Shown here: in pieces, positions 54,401-64,000 of the stretch
Position numbering within the stretch: the stretch's first letter is position 1
How the letters are laid out: the number at the start of each line of letters is the position of its first letter
Origin: Odontesthes bonariensis
Lineage: Eukaryota > Chordata > Actinopteri > Atheriniformes > Atherinopsidae
DNA: 64,000 bases
Direction of reading: 5' to 3'
NCBI RefSeq assembly: GCF_027942865.1
Contig: NC_134524.1
Location: 1,110,662-1,174,661, forward strand
Notes under the pieces: generated by a model
The model's database searches: none
What the model was told of the DNA's origin: nothing
What the model saw: the letters and a program-made list of their open reading frames with translations, nothing else
Program-made: the position numbers and the translations under genes

Positions 54401-57400
54401 TCGGCGCTCTCGTGCACTCTCTCTGCTCTTTTGTGCACTCTCTCTGCTCTCTCGTGCACTCTCTCTGCTCTCTTGTGCACGTTCTCTGCTTTCAGGGACT
54501 CTCTCTGCGCTCTTGTGCAATCTCTCTGCGCTCTTGTGCACTCTCTCTTCTCTCTCGTGCACTCTCTCTGCTCTCTTGTGCACTCTCTCTGCTTTCAGGC
54601 ACTTTCTCGGCGCTCTCGTGCACTCTCTCGGCGCTCTTGTGCACTCTCTCTGCTCTTTCGCGCACTCTCTCGTGCACTCTATCTGCTCTTTCGTGCACTC
54701 TTTCGTGCACTCTCTCGTACACTCTCTCTGCTTTCAGGCACTCTCTCTGCGCTCTCATGCACTCTCTCTGCTTTCAGGCACTGTCTTGGCGCTCTCTCGT
54801 GCACTCTCGGCGCTCTCTCGTGCACTCTCTCTACGCTCTCGTTCACTCTCTCTGCTTTCAGGCACTCTCTCGGCGCTCTCGTGCACTCTCTCTGCTCTTT
54901 CGTAAACTCTCTCATGCACTCTCTCTGCTCTTTCGTGCACTCTCTCTGCTTTCAGGCACTCTCTCGGCGCTCTCGTGCACTCTCTCTGCTCTTGTGCACT
55001 CTCTCTGCTCTCTCGTGCACTCTCTCTGCGCTCTCGTGCACTCTCTGCTTTCAGGCACTGTCTCGGCGCTCTCGTGCACTCTCGTGCACTCTCTCTGCTC
55101 TTTCGTGCACTCTCTCGTGCACTCTCTCTGCTCTTTCGTGCACTCTCTCGTGCACTCTCTCTGCTTTCAGCTGCTCCCGTGCACTCTCGGCGCTCTCTCG
55201 TGCACTCTCTCTACGCTCTCGTTCATTCTCTCTGCTTTTTAATGCACTCTCTTGTGCACTCTCTCTGCTTTCAGGCACTCTCTCTGCTCTTTCGTGCACT
55301 CTCTCGTGCACTCTCTCTGCTTTCAGGCACTCTCTCTGCTCTTTCGTGCACTCTCTCTGCTCTTTTGTGCACTCTCTCTGCTTTCAGGCACTGTCTCGGC
55401 ACTCTTATGCACTCTCTCTGCTCTTGTGCACTCTCTTGGCGCTCTCGTGCACTCTCTCTGCTCTTTTGCACTCTCTTGGCGCTCTCGTGCACTCTCTCTG
55501 CGCTCTTTTTCATTCTCTGCGCTCTTGTGCACTCTCTCTGCGCTCTCGTGCACTCTCTGCTTTCAGGCACTGTCTCTGCGATCTCGTGCACTCTCTCTGC
55601 TCTTTCGTGCACTCTCTCGTGCACTCTCTCGTGCACTCTCTCTGCTCTTTCGTGCACTCTCTCGTGCACTCTCTCGTGCACTCTCGGCGCTCTCTTGTGC
55701 ACTCTCTCTACGCTCTCGTTCACTCTCTCTGCTTCCAGGCACTCTCTCTGCTCTTTCGTGCACTCTCTCTGCTCTTTCGTGCACTCTCTCTGCTCTTTCG
55801 TGCACTCTCTCTGCGCTCTTGTGCACTCTCTCTGCTCTTTCGTGCACTCTCTCTGCTCTTTCGTGCACTCTCTCTGAGCTCTTTTGCACTCTCTCTGCTT
55901 TCAGGCACTCTCTCGGCGCTCTCGTGCACTCTCTCTGCTCTTGTGCACTCTCTCTGGGCTCTCGTGCACTCTCTGCTTTCAGGCACTGTCTCGGCGCTCT
56001 CGTGCACTCTCGTGCACTCTCTCTGCTCTTTCGTGCACTCTCTCGTGCACTCTCTCTGCTCTTTCGTGCACTCTCTCGTGCACTCTCTCTGCTTTCAGCT
56101 GCTCTCGTGCACTCTCTGCGCTCTCTCGTGCACTCTCTCTGCTTTCAGGCACTCTCTCTGCTCTTTCGTGCACTCTCTCATGCACTCTCTCTGCTCTTTT
56201 GTGCACTCTCTCTGCTTTCAGGCACTGTCTCGGCACTCTTATGCACTCTCTCTGCTCTTGTGCACTCTCTTGGCGCTCTCGTGCACTCTCTCTGCTCTTT
56301 TGCACTCTCTTGGCGCTCTCGTGCACTCTCTCTGCGCTCTTTTTCATTCTCTGCGCTCTTGTGCACTCTCTCTGCGCTCTCGTGCACTCTCTGCTTTCAG
56401 GCACTGTCTCTGCGATCTCGTGCACTCTCTCTGCTCTTTCGTGCACTCTCTCGTGCACTCTCTCGTGCACTCTCTCTGCTCTTTCGTGCACTCTCTCGTG
56501 CACTCTCTCGTATACTCTCTCTGCTCTTGTGCACTCTCTCTTCTCTCGTGCACTCTCTCTGCTTTCAGCTGCTCTCGTGCACTCTCTCTGCTTTCAGGCA
56601 CTGTCTCTGCTCTCTCGTGCACTCTCTCTGCTCTTTCGTGCACTCTCTCTGCTTTCAGCTGCTCTCGTGCACTCTCGGCGCTCTCTCGTGCACTCTCTCT
56701 ACGCTCTCGTTCACTCTCTCTGCTCTCTTGTGCACTCTTTCTGCTTTCAGGCACTGTCTCGGCCCTCTCGTGCACTCTCTCGGCGCTCTTGTGCACTCTC
56801 TCTGCTCTCTTGTGCACTCTCTCTGCTCTTTCGTGCACTCTCTCGTGCACTCTCTCTGCTTTCAGCTGCTCTCGTGCACTCTCTCTGCTCTCTCGTGCAC
56901 TCTCTCATGCACTCTCTCTGCTCTTGTGCACTCTCTCTGCAATTTCGTGCACTCTGCTTTCGTGCACTCTCTCGTGGACTCTCTCTGCTTTCAGGCACTG
57001 TCTCGGCACTCTTATGCACTCTCGTGCACTCTCTCTGCTCTTGTGCACTCTCTCTTCTCTCGTGCACTCTCTCTGCGCTCTTTTTCATTCTCTCGGCGCT
57101 CTTGTGCACTCTCTCTGCTTTCAGCTGCTCTCGTGCACTCTCTCTGCTCTCTCGTGCACTCTCTCATGCACTCTCTCTGCTCTTGTGCACTCTCTCTTCT
57201 CTCGTGCACTCTCTCTGCGCTCTTTTTCATTCTCTCTGCTCTCTTGTGCACTCTCTCTGCTTTCAGCTGCTCTCGTGCACTCTCGGCGCTCTCTCGTGCA
57301 CTCTCTCTGCTTTCAGGCACTCTCTCGGCGCTCTCTCGTGCACTCTCTCTGCTTTCAGGCACTCTCTCGGCGCTCTCGTACACTCTCTCTGCTCTCTTGT

Positions 57401-57492
57401 GCACTCTCTCTGCTTTCAGGCACTGTCTCGGCGCTCTCGTGCACTCTCGGCGCTCTCGTGCACTCTCTCTGCTCTCTCATGCACTCTCTTGT
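51440..57492. repeat. 21-bp pyrimidine-rich minisatellite ahead of profilin
   Basis: About 6 kb of a 21-bp unit, GTGCACTCTCTCTGCTCTCT plus C, with CTTTCAGGCACT and CGGCGCTCTCGTGCA variants and length changes. Larger blocks are copied: the stretch from about 55387 recurs at about 56221 (834 bp later). A unit of seven codons without stops gives plus-strand frames up to 1384 codons (CTLSALS-like). It ends about 90 bp before the profilin TATA box. Confidence 0.96.
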
Positions 57493-57583
57493 GTTTCGTC
57501 AGAGGCTCTCAGCCTTCAGACGTGTGCCTAAGACTGTCAGAGCGGCAGCAGGAAGCAGCCTGCAGGCGGGGAGTGGTCGGGCT

Positions 57584-57666
57584 TATAAAAGGAGCTTCTT
57601 CTTCCTGCTCTCTGCATTCGTCTTCTCTCCCCCGTGCTGTTCGTACCTGAGACTCTACCTGCACAG
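57584..57666 (+). promoter_or_regulatory. pfn1: Profilin core promoter and non-coding exon 1
   Basis: TATAAAA at 57584-57590, with transcription expected about 30 bp downstream. The leader ends ACCTGCACAG|GTAAGC (exon end 57666). The matching acceptor TGTTACAG|ATCAG lies at 57745, so the start codon is in exon 2. Confidence 0.75.
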
Positions 57667-57751
57667 GTAAGCCGGCCCGGTGCCTCGCACACACCGGCGC
57701 TGTTCCTGAGCTGTGATTGATTCTCCTCCGTGTGTTTTGTTACAGATCAGA

Positions 57752-60533
57752 ATGTCGTGGGACCAGTACATCACCAATCTGATGGCACCTGAAGGTGGAA
57801 AGGAGCTGGTGTCAGAAGCGGCCATCTGTGGGACCGCTGGAGGGTCGGAGAGCGTGTGGGCCAAGAAAGGCTTGGACAACTTATCGGTGAGCACGCACGC
57901 ACACATGCACGCTCCCTGTGACACACGTGCACACTTACTGGGACACACGTGAACACTCACTGTGACACACAGCGACCTGAGCACCGTCGTCACACACTCA
58001 GAAGCAGCTTCTGTTCTCTGACATCCTGGCGGCGGCGCCAGGTGACGGCCCCCCGACCAGCTGCCCCCTTAACCCATCACCGTCTTCTTCTGGGGTTTCG
58101 GGCGTGTTGGGCGAGCCGCTCAGATGCCACCCGGGCGGGCAGCGCCGCTGCAGGAAATGAGGGTTTGAAAGTGTGTGAGAAAGGCCTCGCCTCATTGGCT
58201 GATGTCTTCCTCTTTGCTTTGAATCTTCCTTCGGTCAGAGAAACAACAGATTCGGGGGACAGAAACTCACAGAATCTCTATTTTCAGTCACGCTGACTTC
58301 CTGCTGCGCATGATTTTAGAAATGTGGAAGTAAATGTGTGTAAAGTGCACGGTTAGTTTGAACCGGTTCGGTCAGAACAGGTGGTGTTCAGAAGAAACTG
58401 AACCACTCAGGTGCTCATTTGTTGTGTAAAAGGGGGATTTTTTACGCGCTGGCGTTTGCAGGCGCGGGTTCGACTCGGCGGTTTCCGGCTGTTTTTTGGG
58501 GCAACGAGACGAGCGTTGCTTTAACTACCTTATAAGGACACGGTGTCAAAAAGAGCGAATACAGGAAGCTGAGACGGCTGCTTCTTGTTTCTGCACAAAC
58601 ATGCACACACATGCACACACATGCACGCACACGCACGCACACAGTAAGGTATGTGCGTGTGTGTAACTGCAGCAGAGTCACATTTACTAGGTTTCTTTGT
58701 TTTTACATCTTTAGTGACATTTTTCAACATTTTAGATTTGGGTTCAATTATTTGCTTCCTGCCACAAAAGATAGTGCATGTGCATGTGTGTGCATGTGTC
58801 TGCATGTGAAAAAGCTAGCTCCAGGGCTTGCCCCTGATTGGCTGAAGGCTTTGGGGAAGCGCTCCTCTGCATCGGTTCCTGTCACGACTCGTCTTCCTCA
58901 CATTCTTTTCTTCTTGTTCGACTCTCTGAAAAACTGAAGCCGCAGTCTGAGCAGAAGTCCGCTTGTTTCCCCCTCGGACTAAATCTGTCTCTCGTGCACA
59001 AGCTGAGAGCGCGAACGTGACGGCGTGGGTGTGCGTGCGAGACGCAGAACGATGTTTAAACGATCAGCAAATGGATAAATCTGTAAATACGAGCATATTT
59101 AGGATTAATGGAGCATTTAACACCACACTGGAGTCGGCTCTTTTTATTTCCTCTTCAGGTGTTGAGGTGAGAGGATGTGGTTATCCAATGAGGGGGCGTG
59201 GTTATCCGCTGAGGGGGCGTGGTTATCTAATTCAACTCAGACAGGGCGGCCGGTCCATGAGGGATACCCGACCCCACGTTTCTCTTGGGGTTCTGGACGT
59301 GTTCTGGACCTGGAACTGTAAATAAAAAAGTTCCCAGTTTCTAAATCGAACCGTGATCATTTCCACTGCTTCTGTGTTCTTATATTCATCTGATTTATTT
59401 CGGTTTAGGCTCGCAGCACATCTGGTTCGCTGCGTGTTCACAGCCCGAAAAGATCCAAAATAAGGATTTCATGATCATTTAACACAGCAGGAACCTGTAG
59501 AATGAACATTTTAATCTTTGATACTGCTGTTTTAAAGTCTTGTTTTTCCACAGCTGATAAATCAGCAAAGGTATATAGATAGATACGTGTACTGACCAGA
59601 GTACTGACTGTAGCACTTTAGTTATTTTATGTTGTTCTTGTTTTTTTGTTTTTAATGATGCTGCTTCTTATGCCTTTTAAATTGCCCCTCGGGGACAAAT
59701 AAAGTACTTTATTCATCCCAATTTGGGAAATTGTTGTGTTGCAGCAGCATACAGTAAAATATATGTAAACAATTAAAGTGAAAACAAGCAAATAAAATAA
59801 AATAAAATTAAATTAAATTAAATTAAATTAAATTAAATTAAATTAAATTAAATTAAATTAAATTAAATAAAAATAGTGAATAAGCATTAGGTGTATACAA
59901 AGTACAGTATGAAGAGTGTTTTTTAAAAAAAAATTTAAAGGAGCTTTAAAGTCACACAAAACGATGCGCAATCAATAATATCATGAATTGGACTCCCATA
60001 ATAATGAGTGGAAGTGTAATGCTGATAAAAGCGTTAGTGTGAATGGGTTCTGTTGGGTTTCTGAGTGAGTAGCTTCCTGTCGCTGTCAGCATAAACAGCA
60101 GCCTGTGGGAGTGTTGAGCGTTGTCTTCATCACAGGCCTCTTCCTCTCTGACAGGTTGAGGAGATTAAGAAACTGGCCGGCGACCGGTCAGGCTTCCCTC
60201 AGAACGGCGTCTACATCTCAGGACAGAAGTGCCGGCTGCTCCGGGACGAGATGGACATCGACCAAAGGTTCATGCTGCAGCTGAAGACCGCCGCCGACGG
60301 CGAAGGCCTCGCGTACGGCGTGTGTGTCGGCAAGACCAAAACAGGTGAGGCAGACAGGTGCACGGATCTCCGTTTGACAGAGAAACTCTGAAGAATTCCT
60401 GCTGAAAGTGTTTGACTCCCCCTCTGCCTCCACAGCTATAATCATAGCAAAGGGTAACAAAGATGTGGGGAACGGGCAGCTGTCCACCAAGGTGTACGGC
60501 ATCCTCGAGTACCTCAGGAAGAGCGGTTATTGA
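57752..60533 (+). CDS. pfn1: Profilin, complete
   Basis: Small cytosolic actin-monomer-binding protein that also binds poly-proline and phosphoinositides and feeds formin and Ena/VASP actin assembly. Coding exons 57752-57886 (45 codons), 60155-60344 and 60436-60533, all GT-AG and in phase, give 140 residues, the usual size. MSWDQYITNLM carries the N-terminal Trp of the poly-proline site; QRFMLQLKTAADGEGLAYGV and YGILEYLRKSGY close the fold. Splice phases match vertebrate profilins. It follows slc25a11 on the same strand; the mammalian genes are also near neighbours, which favours profilin-1, but pfn2-type naming cannot be excluded from sequence alone. No damage seen. Confidence 0.93.
57887..60154 (+). 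other. Profilin first coding intron: minor repeats
   Basis: Contains ACACATGC/ACGCAC runs (about 58600-58640), three copies of a 25-bp GGGGGCGTGGTTATC unit (59173-59228), a non-LTR-like tail TACTTTATTCATCCCAATTT (59705 on) and an (AAATT)n microsatellite (about 59800-59868). No other gene found. Confidence 0.7.
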
Positions 60534-60721
60534 ACCAACATGGCTGCTGCGCCGCTCCTCCTACCTCCAGGAGAGAAGCCCCGCCCCCGGACTCCCCCCG
60601 GTCTCCCTGAGCTTCAGTAGTTCGTTCCTCATCGTTGTGTCTTAAAGCCGTCAGGTGTGAGCCACCTGCACACGTCAGTGTTACATCATGTTTTAATGCA
60701 TCCAGTCATACGTGTGGATGA

Positions 60722-60727
60722 AATAAA
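60722..60727 (+). promoter_or_regulatory. pfn1: Polyadenylation signal, profilin
   Basis: AATAAA 189 bp after the stop codon, followed by a GTGTTTATTTT and TGTTTGTGTT downstream element. Confidence 0.8.
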
Positions 60728-60739
60728 GAAAAAACGTGT

Positions 60740-61040
60740 TTATTTTACCCGCTGTTTGTGTTCCTTTACTTCGCCCGGTGTTCAGGATCAAAGGTAAGAG
60801 GCAGCCACGACACCATCCTGTCGAAAAACCCCTATGAACTCCCCGGTCACTCGTGAACCGTCAGAAAAATAAGTCCAACCAGTGGTTCAACCCGGCTGGG
60901 TTAGGTTTGGAGTTTTTACTCATGATGAAGCTGAAAGATTGAAAAGTGAGGGCTGTAACCAGTTATTAAATCATATTTCTTTTAGAAAAATGATTAAAAT
61001 GATGAAAATTTATATTGTCAAAAACGTGGCCTGGAGTGGT
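60740..61040. other. Spacer, no gene seen
   Basis: About 300 bases between the profilin 3' end and the telomere-like array, with one short unsupported frame at 60882. Confidence 0.5.
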
Positions 61041-61063
61041 GGACTTAGGGTTAGGGCTATGGC

Positions 61064-64000
61064 CCTGTGATCCTTAGGGTTAGGGCTATGGTCCTGTGAC
61101 CCTTAGGGTTAGGGCTATGGTCCTGTGACCCTTAGGGTTAGGGCTATGGTCCTGTGACCCTTAAGGTTAGGGCTATGGTCCTGTGACCCTTAGGGTTAGG
61201 GTTATGGTCCTGTGATCCTTAGGGTTAGGGCTATGGTCCTGTGATCCTTAGGGTTAGGGCTATGGTCCTGTGACCCTTAAGGTTAGGGCTATGGCCCTGT
61301 GATCCTTAGGGTTAGGGCTATGGTCCTGTGACCCTTAGGGTTAGGGCTATGGTCCTGTGACCCTTAGGGTTAGGGCTATGGTCCTGTGACCCTTAAGGTT
61401 AGGGCTATGGTCCTGTGACCCTTAGGGTTAGGGTTATGGTCCTGTGATCCTTAGGGTTAGGGCTATGGTCCTGTGATCCTTAGGGTTAGGGCTATGGTCC
61501 TGTGACCCTTAAGGTTAGGGCTATGGCCCTGTGACCCTTAGGGTTAGGGCTATTACCCTGTGACCCTTAGGTTAGGGCTATGGTCCTGTGACCCTTAAGG
61601 TTAGGGCTATGGTCCTGTGACCCTTAGGGTTAGGGCTATGGTCCTGTGACTCTTAGGGTTAGGGCTATGGTCCTGTGACCCTTAAGGTTAGGGCTATGGC
61701 CCTGTGACCCTTAGGGTTAGGGCTATGGTCCTTTGACCCTTAGGGTTAGGGCTATGGTCCTGTGACCCTTAGGGTTAGGGCTATTACCCTGTGACCCTTA
61801 GGTTAGGGCTATGGTCCTGTGACCCTTAAGGTTAGGGCTATGGTCCTGTGACCCTTAGGGTTAGGGCTATGGTACTGTGATCCTTAGGGTTAGGGCTATG
61901 GTCCTCTGACCCTTAAGGTTAGGGCTATGGCCCTGTGACCCTTAAGGTTAGGGCTATGGTCCTGTGACCCTTAGGGTTAGGGCTATGGTACTGTGATCCT
62001 TAGGGTTAGGGCTATGGTCCTGTGACCCTTAGGGTTAGGGCTATGGTCCTTTGACCCTTAAGGTTAGGGCTATGGTCCTCTGACCCTTAAGGTTAGGGCT
62101 ATGGTCCTGTGACCATTAAGGTTAGGGCTATGGCCCTGTGACCCTTAGGGTTAGGGCTATGGCCCTGTGACCCTTAAGGTTAGGGCCATGGTCCTGTGAC
62201 CCTTAGGGTTAGGGCTATGGTGCTGTGATGCTTAGGGTTAGGGCTATGGTCCTGTGACCCTTAGGGTTAGGGCTATGGTCCTGTGACCCTTAAGGTTAGG
62301 GCTATGGCCCTGTGACCCTTAAGGTTAGGGCTATGGTGCTGTGATCCTTGGGGTTAGGGCTATGGCCCTCTGACCCTTAGGGTTAGGGCTATGGCCCTGT
62401 GACCCTTATGGTTAGGGCTATGGTCCTGTGACCCTTAGGGTTAGGGTTATGGTCCTGTGACCCTTAGGGTTAGGGCTATGGTCCTCTGACCCTTAGGGTT
62501 AGGGCTATGGTCCTTTGACCCTTAGGGTTAGGGCTATGGTCCTGTGACCCTTAGGGTTAGGGCTATTACCCTGTGACCCTTAGGTTAGGGCTATGGTCCT
62601 GTGACCCCTAAGGTTAGGGCTATGGTCCTGTGACCCTTAGGGTTAGGGCTATGGTCCTGTGACTCTTAGGGTTAGGGCTATGGTCCTGTGACCCTTAAGG
62701 TTAGGGCTATGGCCCTGTGACCCTTAGGGTTAGGGCTATGGTCCTTTGACCCTTAGGGTTAGGGCTATGGTCCTGTGACCCTTAGGGTTAGGGCTATTAC
62801 CCTGTGACCCTTAGGTTAGGGCTATGGTCCTGTGACCCTTAAGGTTAGGGCTATGGTCCTGTGACCCTTAGGGTTAGGGCTATGGTCCTGTGACTCTTAG
62901 GGTTAGGGCTATGGTCCTGTGACCCTTAAGGTTAGGGCTATGGCCCTCTGACCCTTAGGGTTAGGGCTATGGCCCTGTGACCCTTAAGGTTAGGGCTATG
63001 GTCCTGTGACCCTTAGGGTTAGGGCTATGGTACTGTGATCCTTAGGGTTAGGGCTATGGTCCTGTGACCCTTAGGGTTAGGGCTATGGTCCTTTGACCCT
63101 TAAGGTTAGGGCTATGGTCCTCTGACCCTTAAGGTTAGGGCTATGGTCCTGTGACCCTTAAGGTTAGGGCTATGGCCCTGTGACCCTTAGGGTTAGGGCT
63201 ATGGTCCTGTGACCCTTAAGGTTAGGGCTATGGCCCTGTGACCCTTAGGGTTAGGGCTATGGCCCTGTGACCCTTAAGGTTAGGGCCATGGTCCTGTGAC
63301 CCTTAGGGTTAGGGCTATGGTGCTGTGATGCTTAGGGTTAGGGCTATGGTCCTGTGACCCTTAGGGTTAGGGCTATGGTCCTGTGACCCTTAAGGTTAGG
63401 GCTATGGCCCTGTGACCCTTAAGGTTAGGGCTATGGTGCTGTGATCCTTGGGGTTAGGGCTATGGCCCTCTGACCCTTAGGGTTAGGGCTATGGCCCTGT
63501 GACCCTTATGGTTAGGGCTATGGTCCTGTGACCCTTAGGGTTAGGGTTATGGTCCTGTGACCCTTAAGGTTAGGGCTATGGTCCTGTGACCCTTAGGGTT
63601 AGGGCTATGGCCCTGTGACCCTTAGGGTTAGGGCTATGGTCCTGTGACCCTTAAGGTTAGGGCTATGTTCCTGTGACCCTTAGGGTTAGGGCTATGGTCC
63701 TGTGACCCTTAGGGTTAGGGCTATGGTCCTGTGACCCTTAGGGTTAGGGCTATGGTCCTTTGACCCTTAAGGTTAGGGCTATGGTCCTCTGACCCTTAAG
63801 GTTAGGGCTATGGTCCTGTGACCCTTAAGGTTAGGGCTATGGCCCTGTGACCCTTAAGGTTAGGGCTATGGCCCTGTGACCCTTAGGGTTAGGGCTATGG
63901 TCCTGTGACCCTTAAGGTTAGGGCTATGGCCCTGTGACCCTTAGGGTTAGGGCTATGGCCCTGTGACCCTTAAGGTTAGGGCTATGGTCCTGTGACCCTT
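61064..64000. repeat. 29-bp minisatellite with embedded TTAGGG units, runs off right edge
   Basis: About 100 copies of CCTTAGGGTTAGGG followed by CTATGGTCCTGTGAC. Each standard unit holds two telomere hexamers; common variants read TTAAGGTTAGGG. Rare CTATTACCC variants recur at about 61549, 61785, 62565 and 62791, again indicating block duplication. Suggests a subtelomeric or interstitial telomere-derived satellite. Confidence 0.95.

Noticed and set aside
53516..57670. Open reading frame of 1384 codons
   Set aside because: Product of the 21-bp stop-free array; other frames and the opposite strand are also open, and the sequence is pure CTLSALS-type repeat.

Overview
The window is vertebrate nuclear DNA, almost certainly from a ray-finned (teleost) fish. 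It has GT-AG split genes, an MHC class II alpha gene of fish type (two cysteines in the alpha-1 domain), tRNA-derived SINEs with ATCTTA tails, an L1-clade LINE, hAT, ISL2EU and TTAA-flanked DNA transposons, and TTAGGG-containing repeats at the right end. Species cannot be named from the sequence.

Four host genes can be built exon by exon. From left to right they are: the first three exons of an MHC class II alpha chain (minus strand, 762-2055; last exon off the left edge) with an X2/Y-box promoter; a complete MOSPD3-like VAP/MSP-domain ER membrane protein (minus, 11094-16165, with a probable 5' UTR exon near 17.9-18.1 kb); a complete nine-exon slc25a11 mitochondrial 2-oxoglutarate/malate carrier (plus, 26168-39524); and a complete profilin gene (plus, 57752-60533) with a TATA box and a non-coding first exon. 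SLC25A11 and PFN1 are also close neighbours in mammals, so that linkage looks old.

Roughly two fifths of the window is tandem repeat. Major arrays are 1-683 (31 bp), 2240-5497 (20 bp), 14059-15805 (7 bp), 23203-24091 (13 bp), 31058-32075 (about 76 bp), 33188-33983 (19 bp), 35060-39352 (26 bp), 39985-42090 (51 bp), 42310-43170 (51 bp), 48680-51427 (10 bp), 51440-57492 (21 bp) and 61064-64000 (29 bp, with telomere-like hexamers). Several arrays lie inside introns or directly against promoters. Their stop-free units create very long but meaningless reading frames.

Mobile elements fill much of the rest. They include a decayed hAT gene with an N-terminal PCNA-box-like motif (6.2-8.7 kb), a nearly full-length L1 (18352-25119) whose reverse transcriptase is split by a SINE that itself carries a 27-bp array, a hAT element in slc25a11 intron 1 that holds a TTAA MITE and a foldback, and a 4.2-kb hAT-like element (43895-48112) with an ISL2EU element nested in it that still shows THAP, DDE and accessory-ORF remnants. 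The most interesting themes are tandem arrays that have grown inside mobile-element parts or regulatory DNA, and the layered nesting of elements. No self-contained novel gene system was found.
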